From: Magicicada septendecula | Lineage: Eukaryota > Arthropoda > Insecta > Hemiptera > Cicadidae | Direction of reading: 5' to 3' | NCBI GenBank assembly: GCA_034769895.1 | Contig: JAWRYS010001461.1 | Span: 558,001 to 622,000, forward strand | Length of the DNA stretch: 64,000 nt | Shown: positions 22,516 through 30,551 of the stretch, piece after piece | How the letters are laid out: every line of letters begins with the position of its first letter | Position numbering within the stretch: position 1 is the first letter of the stretch | Notes under the pieces: model-generated | Told to the model about the DNA's origin: nothing | Databases searched by the model: none | The model's input: only the letters and a program-made list of their open reading frames with translations | Position numbers and translations under genes: made by a program

Positions 22516-24434
22516 AACGTAAAAATGATAACTCAATTTTGCTCTAATTAAATGCTTGTGTCATGATTTGATAAATAGGTGTTCATATGGTTATTATACT
22601 ATGTTTATTCTGTCTCATAAATGTTTTATTTTATTGTGTTAGGAATATAGGGATTAAGGGAATATGTAAGCTATATAAATGCTGAAATGTGTTTATAACA
22701 AAGTAAATACCTAGACCGACCGGCAGGCGGTTTGCATAATTGTACCAGTCAGAGAAAGGGGAAACAATGATGTGTAGTATGTTAGAGATAAGGATTGATA
22801 AAAATATGTATTTCATGTAATTTGCAAAATTTTGAAATGTGTTTGTAGTAAGGTCATCCACCTTGCTAAGCAAATCAGCTGATCAGTAGTAGAATGTCAC
22901 TGATAAATTGTTTACTAATTTCCAAGGTATTTAATGTTCAATATGATGTTAATGTGTTACAGATGTTATTTTAAATGATAAGGAAAGTACTTTGATAAAG
23001 TTAAGATTTTAAATGATTTGTGAAAAAATAATAAAAGATAGATTTTGGGTGATTAGTATTTTGTTGGGACATGTAGATCAGTCCAAGTTGAATTTAAAGT
23101 GGTACTAGAGATAAAAATGTTGTTATGAACTAATGTAATGTAGAATTTGAGAAGTATTGATGTTGACACAGTAGTTATGGGGAATACATGTAGAATAATG
23201 AGTGATATATTGATGTTTATAAATGATGATGTTATTTTGTAGTTGAAGTGAGGTAATAAGAGTGTTAATTTGGGGATGGTAATTTTGTAATAGGGGATAG
23301 TGTAGTGTAGGAGTCCACAACAAAAGGGTTGGGACGGGAAGGGACCGAATGGCGGGAAGGGGTTGCCTTAGGTAGAATCCAGGGACCAGATTAAGGGAAT
23401 GAGCTTTTTTGGGGGGGGGGGAACACTTATCCTAAGTACAAAGGGTTAGAGAGTATTTTTTTTATATATCGAGAGAATGATGCGAATTGAGTTTAGTGGT
23501 AAGCTGGGTTTGGAGATTGTTTGATAGATGTTTTGATAGAGAGGGGTGTCCTGATAGTTAAAGTTGTTAGTGGTATTAGAGTCAGAGTGAGAAAGATTAG
23601 ATATGTATACCTGCCAAGTGGCAGATCAAGTTAGTATAAATAATTAGATCACCCAAAGTAAAGGAAATTGAGAATAGTAAAGAAAAGAGATTTATAGTAA
23701 AAATGTAAAAGTTTGATTGAAACAAGTGACAATTTTAATAAAATTTGAAAATGTAAAGTTATAAAGTGTTTATTTTGAGTAATTTAAATATCAATTTTAT
23801 TGTTAATTATAATAATATTTTGTTATTTTAAATGTTTTATTTTATTGTGTTCTTGTGTTTAAAGATAGAATTTTAAAGATGTTCAATGTACTTTCTGATG
23901 TAACTTGTGTATAACTTATGTAGGTCAAGGTTCTTGACTTGACCCCGTTTGATCAGCTGATGGGTGATGTTCTATACTAGACCCGTTTGGCAATGAAGTA
24001 ATGCCGATTTTGCTTTTAAATTACTTTGAATAAATTTAAATAATTTTGGTAATTGCGAAAAATATATTTTAATAAATTTAAATTTTTTTGAATTTGAAAA
24101 AAAAAAAATTATTTTTTTTTTTTGATTTTTGCCTGCCATCCAACTGATGTTTTGAACTCTGATTATATTATTGTTTGTGTGTATTAATAGTGTTTTTTAT
24201 TGAATTGTATTGTTTAGAATATATGTATAATAACATGTTAAGATAAGGATGTTCATGTTTTTAATAAATGTTCAACTTGTTTATTTTCTAATGATAAAAA
24301 ACAATGAAGAGAATTATTCGATTTAGATAAAAGATTTTATTTTGATTTTTAGGAAAATAGCTGTGGATTTTTAACTTAAATGAAATTTTGTAGCTAAGAA
24401 TATTTCAATTTTGATAGGATGTAGCAATAAGTGT
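22516..24434 (+). other. 3' non-coding region of element G with further conserved words
   Basis: No gene. The block 23283-23410 ('ggagtcc', 'gttgggacgggaagggacc', 'agattaagggaatgag') is shared with element D on the minus strand (about 26126-26240). Around 22848-22890 and 23925-23970, 'aaggtcatccacctt' and 'gatcagctgat' words recur at 59380-59420 in element A. A hairpin GGTCAAG-gttc-TTGACTTGACC-like fold lies near 23925-23945. Poly(T/A) runs occupy 24095-24125. Confidence 0.45.
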
Positions 24435-24765
24435 GCGTGCGAGCCCAGTAACTGCTAAAGGCAGCCCAGTGTGCATGTAAGGGGAACCATATCGGTTGAG
24501 GATTTGGAGTTTGGGGAGGCATGTTGGAAGGTGAGGTGCGCTGTGGTGCGTATCTGTTCGATTTTATGGTGTTGGGATCTCGTACAGAGAAGTCCAGTGA
24601 TCTCGTTCAGATGCGGCCATAGTAGCCGAGCCAGGGGGGTCGTTTACCCATGCAGTATAAGAGCTGAAGGGGGTTGTTGGCACCAGTTCCTCACCGGTCC
24701 TCTTAGGGGTTTTAGCAATGAGATTTCTTCTGTTTCGGCACAAGATATCTCATTGGGGGGGGTAT
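24435..24765 (+). promoter_or_regulatory. conserved 3'-terminal block, hairpin and polypurine tract (element G)
   Basis: The block matches 54640-54991 (B) and 63385-63746 (A). It starts with a small hairpin CTGC-taaag-GCAG (24452-24464). It passes through 'gttgggatctcg', 'cagagaagtccagt' and 'gggggttgttgg', and ends in a 40-nt hairpin at 24716-24755 (arms CAATGAGATTTCTTCTG and CACAAGATATCTCATTG). The G-run polypurine tract overlaps the hairpin foot (24755-24762), then TAT, then the LTR. The polypurine tract primes plus-strand DNA synthesis. The hairpin next to it may position RNase H or protect the primer, which is inferred. Confidence 0.7.
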
Positions 24766-25480
24766 TGTAACGTGACAAATGGGGAGGGATTTTATTTTAT
24801 TAATTTTTGGGGTTTAGTAAAAAATATTCATAAATATAATTTCCATCTGTGACCAGGCCACGTGTTGAATAAAGCATTGCTAACAAAGGAACAATACGCC
24901 TTAGCAGTTGTGTAATCGTTACAAAGGAATGTACCCAGCGTCATTTCTTAGAATTTTGCGTGTGTGTGGCAGTTGCGCCCGATCGCACCAGACAAGCAGG
25001 TGCGCAGACCGACGCCGACTTGTAAAACTCAAAAATGGCTAGAGACGAAAACTGTACGAGCACATGGTCCATGCTGACGGATGTCAGAGTAAGTCCCGCC
25101 TCTTTTGTGACGTCAACCAGTGCTGACCAAATGTCATCCACGACCAACACACAAACAACTACGTGTGTTAAATGGGACACAACAGTGGCGAAGAAATAGC
25201 AGGCATTGTTTTCCACCTTGAAAAACGCAATCTAGTTGGCAGTGAGCAGAGAGACGCTATCGGCAGTCCGATTACAGACCGTGCCTGCGCAGGTACTGCC
25301 CCAAGGGGCTCTTTTTAAAATTTTATAATTTTCAAGTAAAAAGTGAGTTGTCGGAACAGTAATGTGACAGTGGCGTGAATCTTTAACTAAAGAACATCCA
25401 AATCTATTTCGGACACACAACTAAATTAAAAATGCGAAGTTACGAGCTCGAGTGAAAACCACGTTGCCGGCAGGGGGGTA
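24766..25480 (+). repeat. 3' LTR of element G (right end uncertain)
   Basis: Starts TGTAACGTGACAAATGGGGA directly after the polypurine tract. Like the LTR of A (TGTAACGGGACAAACTG) it continues with a T-rich 'gggttttattttatt' segment, and it includes a GC-richer promoter-like part with TGACGTCA near 25108. The end cannot be placed, because the 5' LTR remnant (20368-20507) has no clear match here. No protein is predicted: open frames at 24941-25420 look like shadows of the promoter sequence. Confidence 0.5.
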
Positions 25481-26125
25481 TTTTATAATGTATTAAGGGT
25501 TTAGTTAAAGAAATAATCAGGGGATGGTTTTAAAAAGTGTGAATGTGAGAATGTTTGGCAGGCTGGGCTATCTGTGTATTAAATAAGGTAAGCTGTTAGA
25601 ATAAGATAAGTTTAGTAATAGCGCAGGCATGGAGTACATGCAGAAGAGTATTATACTTGTATTTCATTTCCAATGTTGACTAAATAATCTAACAGTTTTT
25701 TTTTTGGTGTCTTCTTTAAAAGTTCAAAAATAAAATTTACTAATTCTCTTCAAAACAAAAATGAGTTACGTAAATTATTCCATTTACCTGTAAACCACGT
25801 TTGCATCCTATTTGTTCGTATGACGCAACTCTGGTGGTAGAAAAAGGGATTCTAAGGTGAGTGGAATGAATAGATTTATGTATTTATATTTGTAATGTGT
25901 AATTAACTTAACACTCTCTATTATTCATTATTCTCTATCTTATTTTGGCATTTGTCCATCTAACCTTACTACCCCTTTTTTCCACTATCAACCGCTTCTA
26001 ACCATTAACATAATATGACACCAATATCTCTATAATAACCCCCTTCACAAATCCCATTTATATCCTCTGGCATCGCTCATTTTTTGTACTAGTATGTGTG
26101 TTCCCTACTCTAACCAACTCATTCC

Positions 26126-26240
26126 CTTATCGGTTCCTGGCCCTTTCAGATAACCCTTTCCGGCACTAAACGGTCCCTTCCTGTCCCAACACCTTTCGTT
26201 GCGGACTCCCTACACCACTACCCTTACTACAAAATATCAC
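26126..26240 (-). other. conserved non-coding block shared with element G
   Basis: On the minus strand this reads 'ggagtccgcaacgaaagg', 'gttgggacaggaagggacc' and 'gataagggaatgag', matching 23310-23405 of element G almost word for word in the same order. No common reading frame is evident. The surroundings (25490-26125 and 26241-26780) contain no recognisable gene. Confidence 0.5.
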
Positions 26241-26788
26241 CATCAACAACAAATATAATTACCATTCACATTACTCACCTCTCTACATATAGTCACTAAC
26301 TACTGTGTCCCTAAAATATCTAACACCTCTTTATATATTATCAGTATCTAACCTCTTATTTTCACTAACTCCCATTAACTCTATTTAACTAACTCCAATG
26401 TCCTTATTTATCACTATTACCCAAACTCTTTACAACATTTCACCTTAATATACCATTAGAAAATTCATCACTTATCTACTAACAACAATACCTCTCATTA
26501 TCCAAATATATTACCTGCTTAATCATTTACTAACCGTTAGAATCTAAATTCCATAATATCATTTAAATTCCTTATCAACTTCCTTAAATTATTTAAAATT
26601 CTACCGTACCTGGTTTACATAACAAATACATAAAATACACAACAGCAAAATACACAAATACATTGACATTAATATACACAAAAATATACAACCCAAATTA
26701 CCAATTAATCGTTTACCAAAATCAGTCATAAACAGTCCATTTCAAAACACTGTCCACATAATTAAATGTTCATAACACAATAAAATAA

Positions 26789-27055
26789 TTAACCTCCATC
26801 GTCAAATAATAGTCGAATCTTAAAACTATATACATTGTTTAATATTAGATATCTTATACCAACATCATAAATACATATACAATTCAAATGTTCATCATTA
26901 TCCTCAAACTCATTTAACCTGTCATGATTGGTCATTGTCCTGTCACCTCCTGTATAATCAGTCATAATTCGGTATTTTGTAAAGTCATCATTCTCATTAT
27001 CTCCTATTTTTATTACAAGGTAAGTACTTGCTATTTTTATCACTTCTCTCTCCAC
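26789..27055 (-). pseudogene. orphan protein ending R-L-L-F-D-D-G-G (element D)
   Basis: An 88-codon open frame with no ATG start ends in R-L-L-F-D-D-G-G. It begins E-R-E-V-I-K-I and includes T-Y-L-V-I-K-I, which matches T-Y-L-V-M-K-I at about 53026-53050 in element B. That shows the two elements encode the same long protein, here in fragments. The sequence is acidic (Asp/Asn-rich), with no transmembrane segment or known catalytic motif. It sits downstream of the gag-like and second orphan frames. It could be the C-terminus of a single gag-like polyprotein or a separate, possibly spliced, product. Confidence 0.5.
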
Positions 27056-27156
27056 CTAACCTTTCTATAAACTCTTCATAGTCTCTACTTATCTTAAAAA
27101 TTTCTATTTCTCTTATTCTCTCCCAATACCTCTCACGTTTAAAACATCTCTCTCTA

Positions 27157-27504
27157 TCACACGAAGCTACATTCTCTCTCTATATTTGCATAGGGCACTA
27201 CTATTTCATAAAAAAAACCCCTGGCCTCACCAGGTACACTAACACAAAAAACTAAGGGATCATTTGGAGACCACACGTCTCCCACATAAACTCTAGAGGA
27301 ACCTTCATCCTCAAATAACAATTTCGGAGTCTTTACTCCAACTATACCACTGGGAAAATTTGCCCTCTGCTCACTATACTCACTTAAACTCTCCTTACCC
27401 CCACTTTCACTCTCATCTACAACTGTCACCTCACCATTAACCTCTACTCTCATTAAAATCTCAGTATCACTACCAACATCCACACTATTATCTCCTATTA
27501 CCAT
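27157..27504 (-). pseudogene. second orphan protein of element D (F-P...W...V-V region)
   Basis: A 115-codon frame, rich in Glu, Val and Gly, lies directly downstream of the gag-like frame. Its second half (F-P-S-G-I-V-G, then W-S-P-N-D-P-L-V-F, then F-Y-E-I-V-V-P, then I-E-R-E) lines up at similar spacing with element B 52770-52970 (F-P-E-R-I-R-M-G, W-C-Q-D-E-W-F, L-F-D-V-V-R, A-R-E). I do not recognise the family. There is no protease D-T/S-G or RT motif. The pairing of this frame with the gag-like and DDGG frames in two separate elements indicates a shared coding arrangement. Confidence 0.45.
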
Positions 27505-27620
27505 ATTTTTATTTAATTTATCATAATTTCCACTACTACTTACCTTGTCTTTGTTTATATCTAATTTGTCTACTTTGTCAATATTACAATTTTGTCTCTG
27601 TATTTCATTTTTTAATTCTT

Positions 27621-27908
27621 CTATTTCTCATTTAATTGATTCAATTTTACATTTTGTAAGTTGTTTTGTTTCTTTAGTTCGTTCTCGAAACTGTCTAACT
27701 TTACATTAAATGTACTATTCATCTGGTTGAATTTGTCATCGAATTTAAGATTCTGCTGTTCAAATTTGTCACTAATTAATGTAAATAAATCTTCCAATGA
27801 TATTTTATTCTCAATTGTTTTAGGTGTTGAGTTGGCATTTATTCCGTCTAATAAAATTGACTCTGTAGCTGTATTATCTATTTCTATGCTGTTATTACTT
27901 TCTGCCAT
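27621..27908 (-). CDS. gag-like N-terminal coiled-coil protein of element D
   Basis: The ATG at 27908 (minus) opens a 95-codon frame. It starts M-A-E-S-N-N and has an acidic first 35 residues, then L-E-D-L-F-T-L-I-S-D-K-F-E-Q-Q-N-L-K-F and K-F-N-Q-M-N, a heptad-like coiled coil. The gag of A (L-F-M-E-M-M-S-S-K-F-D-R-Q-N) and of B (I-F-N-L-I-Q, N-K-R-F-D) have the same layout. The frame stops before any capsid or zinc domain, so it corresponds only to the gag N-terminus. Such a protein could co-assemble with full-length gag of an autonomous relative, which is an inference. Confidence 0.5.
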   Translation of the reverse strand: MAESNNSIEIDNTATESILLDGINANSTPKTIENKISLEDLFTLISDKFEQQNLKFDDKFNQMNSTFNVKLDSFENELKKQNNLQNVKLNQLNEK

Positions 27909-28058
27909 TTTGATAATTTGAATATTGAAATGACTATTTAGTTACACTTGTCGCAATTACTACTTAATATGTTTTGTCAACATAACCTCTCGTGTATTAG
28001 GTTATGCACCATTCTATCACCTTCCTTGTTTCTGAATCTGGCTTATATTTTATATAAA

Positions 28059-28118
28059 GTCCGTTGTTCGGGGGCCATTTGTTAACTCACGTAATAAAGT
28101 CCCTTGTTCTGTGCGTCA
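28059..28118 (-). promoter_or_regulatory. two tandem primer-binding-site copies (element D)
   Basis: On the minus strand the LTR end '...ggtaaca' is followed by TGACGCACAGAACAAGGGAC (28118-28099). A repeat of the LTR end '...gttaaca' is then followed by TGGCCCCCGAACAACGGAC (28077-28059). The second copy closely resembles the tRNA-Lys type site TGGCGCCCGAACAGGGAC known from retroviruses. The first differs at the TGG required to pair with tRNA CCA. The same first/second pattern is present in A and C. Confidence 0.6.
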
Positions 28119-28120
28119 AT

Positions 28121-29342
28121 TGTTACCTCATGTACTCTTACACACAAATATTTATATTTATATACATATAAAATTTACTGTTATATGGTAAACACGTGTA
28201 CTTACCAATTCCATGTATGTGGGAGCACGTGATTTCTCTCTACTGTAAATCTCTCTCTAAGGGGCCAGGGTTCATTCTCGGCGAGATTCAGATTCAAAAA
28301 GGTGATAGAAATAATAACACTGATAGTTAACCGAGTGTAATCACTGGATTTTAATTGTCGGAACAAAATAAACATATATATGGAGTAATGCCCCAAAATG
28401 GCGTCACATACAATTGTAAAAACAAAATGGTGGCTATTTTTATTCAAACCCTATTCAGTCATAATATTTTCATCAGTGACTCTTGTTACTATTCTTATAA
28501 ATTTTTTACTTTTGGCTGCAGCTCTAATTATGTAATGAATCGTATATTAACAGATACACAAACCAATGCCCATTGCATATATAATCATGGCCATGCGTTC
28601 ACTCACTCGTACTCACATTCATTCTCCCTATTGCAAATACATTGATCAAATTTAGCTAGTATCAGTTAATGCGCTCATTATTAAGAAAAAGGTGATAATG
28701 GTTTAACTTCTCTAAACGTGGACAGAGTTGATCCCTCGCTGGTGTTGGCTGTTCTCCAGGAGTATGGCCGGTGTTCGCCTCATTTCTCTCGTTTTAATAC
28801 ATTGTGCACTGATTCTACATTTGATGTTTTTACTGTTAATAAAACTTGAGCCCTCTACCGCTCCACTATCACATTTTGATTTAGATAATAGTTATTTTAA
28901 ACTTTTGTTGAAAAACTGACCAGAAAGCGATACATCGCTGCTGACCCCTTGGAGTGCTGTGTTGAACTGAGAAAGAGGAATATGCAAATTTGCGCATGTG
29001 TTAGTGCATTTGACGTCACCGTCTTTTGTTTGATGGGACAACGCCTCGTTACATACGTTGTGGTTCATGCGTCATTGTCTTTTATTCATGACGAAACAGC
29101 TTTATAAACCAATCACAATTCTTATTTATAGTCCGTCATCATATACACCGCCATTACCTCTACCGGCTTTTGCTCGTCCAACGGTGACCTTGGCATTGTA
29201 CTACTCTCACCGAATATGCGTTGCTCCTTTTTACAAAGGGACAATGGACCTAACCATTCTGTAGTTAACAGTTATACAATAAAACATTAAAAATAACCTC
29301 AGATCCCATAATTAAGGTATTGGGCCTTTATGTACTGTTACA
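28121..29342 (-). repeat. 5' LTR of element D
   Basis: Starts (minus) TGTAACAGTACATAAAGGCC at 29342 and ends '...gaggtaaca' at 28121. The length of 1.22 kb is close to the LTRs of A and B. It holds a promoter-like patch with TGACGTCA near 29015 and, near its 3' end, 'ggaattggtaagt' (donor GT at 28205-28204), matching the LTR remnant of G. Short frames on either strand (such as 28728-28919) have no coding support. No partner 3' LTR is in the window, so the ends rest on family comparison. Confidence 0.5.
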
Positions 29343-29589
29343 TCATGATGATGACGCAGATACGAGTCTGTGAAATGTGCATTGGATAGACTAATTCTGT
29401 GACCTATAGATATATTCTGTGCATCGGATATAAGTCTGTGAAATGTGCATTGGAAAAAATTAATTATTTTTAAGATAATTATGATACAACTGCAAGAAAC
29501 TTTACAATGTAGTACAATTAAAAAATATTTTAAACATAAGAGAGCCAAGGTTTATTTTACAGTCTTGTTTTATTTGAAGACAGCATTAC
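29343..29589. other. downstream flank of the striatin/Cka gene with a small tandem duplication
   Basis: The words 'tctgtgaaatgtgcattgga' occur at 29367-29386 and 29434-29453, so a ~67-bp unit is duplicated. A TTTATT on the plus strand near 29551 is AATAAA on the minus strand. It could be the poly(A) signal for the gene ending at 29590. Confidence 0.4.
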
Positions 29590-29759
29590 CTAAACGAAGA
29601 CTTTGGCCAAACCGTCAGCACCCGCGCTTGCGATGTACGGCCGAGATGGATGGAAGGCGACATCCAAAATTGACTCGTCAAATTTCTTTCTATGCGCTGT
29701 GATTTCTTGTACACACGTTTTGTTATCTAGATTCCACAGCCGGATACTGCAGTCGTGAC
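29590..29759 (-). CDS. Cka: striatin/Cka, last exon (final two WD40 blades)
   Basis: Read on the minus strand, the exon begins after a TTGCAG acceptor and ends at a TAG at 29592-29590. It encodes H-D-C-S-I-R-L-W-N-L-D, then T-C-V-Q-E-I-T-A-H-R-K-K-F-D-E-S, then D-V-A-F-H-P-S, and the terminal I-A-S-A-G-A-D-G-L-A-K-V-F-V. This is the diagnostic C-terminus of striatin-family proteins, which scaffold PP2A and GCKIII kinases in the STRIPAK complex; the fly member is Cka. Splicing to the upstream exon restores the frame at an Ser-His junction. It is the only host gene I can name in the window. Codon use is GC-richer than the surrounding transposon DNA. Confidence 0.95.
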
Positions 29760-29886
29760 CTGCAAATAATTCAAATATTAGTCTATCTATAATATACCAT
29801 TTAAATTCTCTGTCTTTTAATATACATTAAGTAGTCTTAGTGACGCTGTATACATACATTATGTTATATTATTATTCATTACTTAC

Positions 29887-30091
29887 TTCCTGAGAGTAGG
29901 TACAGTCCATTAGGATCTACAGCAAGGCTAGTGACTGCGTCTAAATGAGCAACCATAGAGTGAACCATCTTGCCTGTGGTGTTGTCAAAAAACCGTATAT
30001 GTCTGTCCTCGTGAGCAGTCATGGTGAGCGGTAGTGTTGGATGACACACTACTCTGTTTATCTGTCGTCCCAGTACACTGTTCACAACATC
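29887..30091 (-). CDS. Cka: striatin/Cka, penultimate coding exon (WD40 repeats)
   Basis: The exon lies between a TTTGTGTAG acceptor (30092 upward) and a GTAAGT donor (29886 downward). It encodes D-V-V-N-S-V-L-G-R-Q-I-N-R-V-V, then H-P-T-L-P-L-T-M-T-A-H-E-D-R-H-I-R-F-F-D-N, then M-V-H-S-M-V-A-H-L-D-A-V-T-S-L-A-V-D, ending in L-L-S-G. These are the highly conserved WD40 blades of striatin/Cka. It joins the last exon in phase, completing a Ser codon across the 127-bp intron. WD40 propellers of striatins bind STRIPAK partners in the cytoplasm and at membranes. Confidence 0.95.
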
Positions 30092-30509
30092 CTACACAAA
30101 CACGCAGCACACTTAATTATTACAAAACAGTGGTTGCAACTTGCAATGTTACACACGTCATGAACATTTTAACACTTAAATGTTCGATATTGAATTACTA
30201 AATTGAAACTACTAAGTGTATATATACAAACAACTGAATAAAAACCTTAGACACAATAAAAAAAACCTACAAAATCTTGCACTAAACATCTTTCGAATAA
30301 GTTTTATATAACATATTGTTACAATACAGATACAATTTAGAGTTGATATGATGTATAGATATATGTAGATATACTCTAGTTGAGTATAAGTTAAATGGAA
30401 TTATTATTAGTATGATTGTGATTACTAATAGAGTTGGTGTGGGTGTTCACGTTTAATTCTTTTAGTTTAAAAGAGTATTTAGCACTTCACTGTCAACCTC
30501 CCCACTTAC

Positions 30510-30551
30510 CATATATGGATGTTTCAATGTTCTTGTTGGTGACTTCTCCTG
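30510..30551 (-). CDS. Cka: probable 42-nt exon of striatin/Cka (alternative microexon)
   Basis: On the minus strand, a pyrimidine-rich tract ending TTTTTTGCAG precedes 42 nt that are followed by GTAAGT. The segment is exactly 14 codons (Q-E-K-S-P-T-R-T-L-K-H-P-Y-M) and is in phase 0 with the next exon, which begins at an Asp codon. Its position is just before the I-N-R-V-V blade. Vertebrate striatins I know have no matching segment there, so it may be an insect-specific or alternatively spliced insertion in the loop between two WD40 blades. Good splice sites and phase support it, but no transcript evidence is available. Confidence 0.55.

Larger units (their letters stand above)
20368..25480 (+). 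mobile_element. LTR element G, defective relative of A, B and D
   Basis: The left part (20368-20507) looks like the end of a 5' LTR: it contains 'ggggaattggtaagt', nearly the same as 'tggaattggtaagt' in the LTR of D, and ends 'gttggtaaca'. A primer site TGGCGTCCGAAATATGGAAG follows at 20517. The internal region carries the DDGG protein frame (20854-21075), the multi-hairpin module (22087-22515), a block shared with D (23283-23410), and the 3'-terminal block with hairpin and polypurine tract (24435-24765). The 3' LTR starts TGTAACG at 24766. No gag or pol is recognisable. The left LTR is cut short where element C ends, so C may have inserted into it. Confidence 0.65.
25490..29342 (-). mobile_element. 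LTR element D, gag-like plus orphan proteins, no pol, 3' end missing
   Basis: Read on the minus strand: 5' LTR 29342-28121 (starts TGTAACAGTACATAAAGGCC, ends '...gaggtaaca'), two primer-site copies (28118-28099 and 28077-28059), gag-like coiled coil (27908-27621), an orphan second protein (27504-27157), the DDGG protein (27055-26789), and a 3' region sharing a block with G (26240-26126). Neither the PPT-hairpin nor a 3' LTR is seen at the low-coordinate end, so it is 3'-truncated. No protease, reverse transcriptase or integrase is present. It is a non-autonomous relative of B. Confidence 0.6.

Noticed and set aside
24471-24770. Open frame of 99 codons over the conserved 3' block, with a similar frame at 63486-63668
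   Set aside because: The three copies share an L-x-C-W-D-L-x-Q-R-S-P-V stretch, but the frames end at different places, B stops early, and the strongest conservation is in paired stems and the polypurine tract. RNA-level selection explains it better, though a tiny peptide is not excluded.
28728-28919. 63-codon frame with a hydrophobic segment like a signal peptide
   Set aside because: It lies inside the LTR of element D in the opposite sense and has no homologue among related LTRs.
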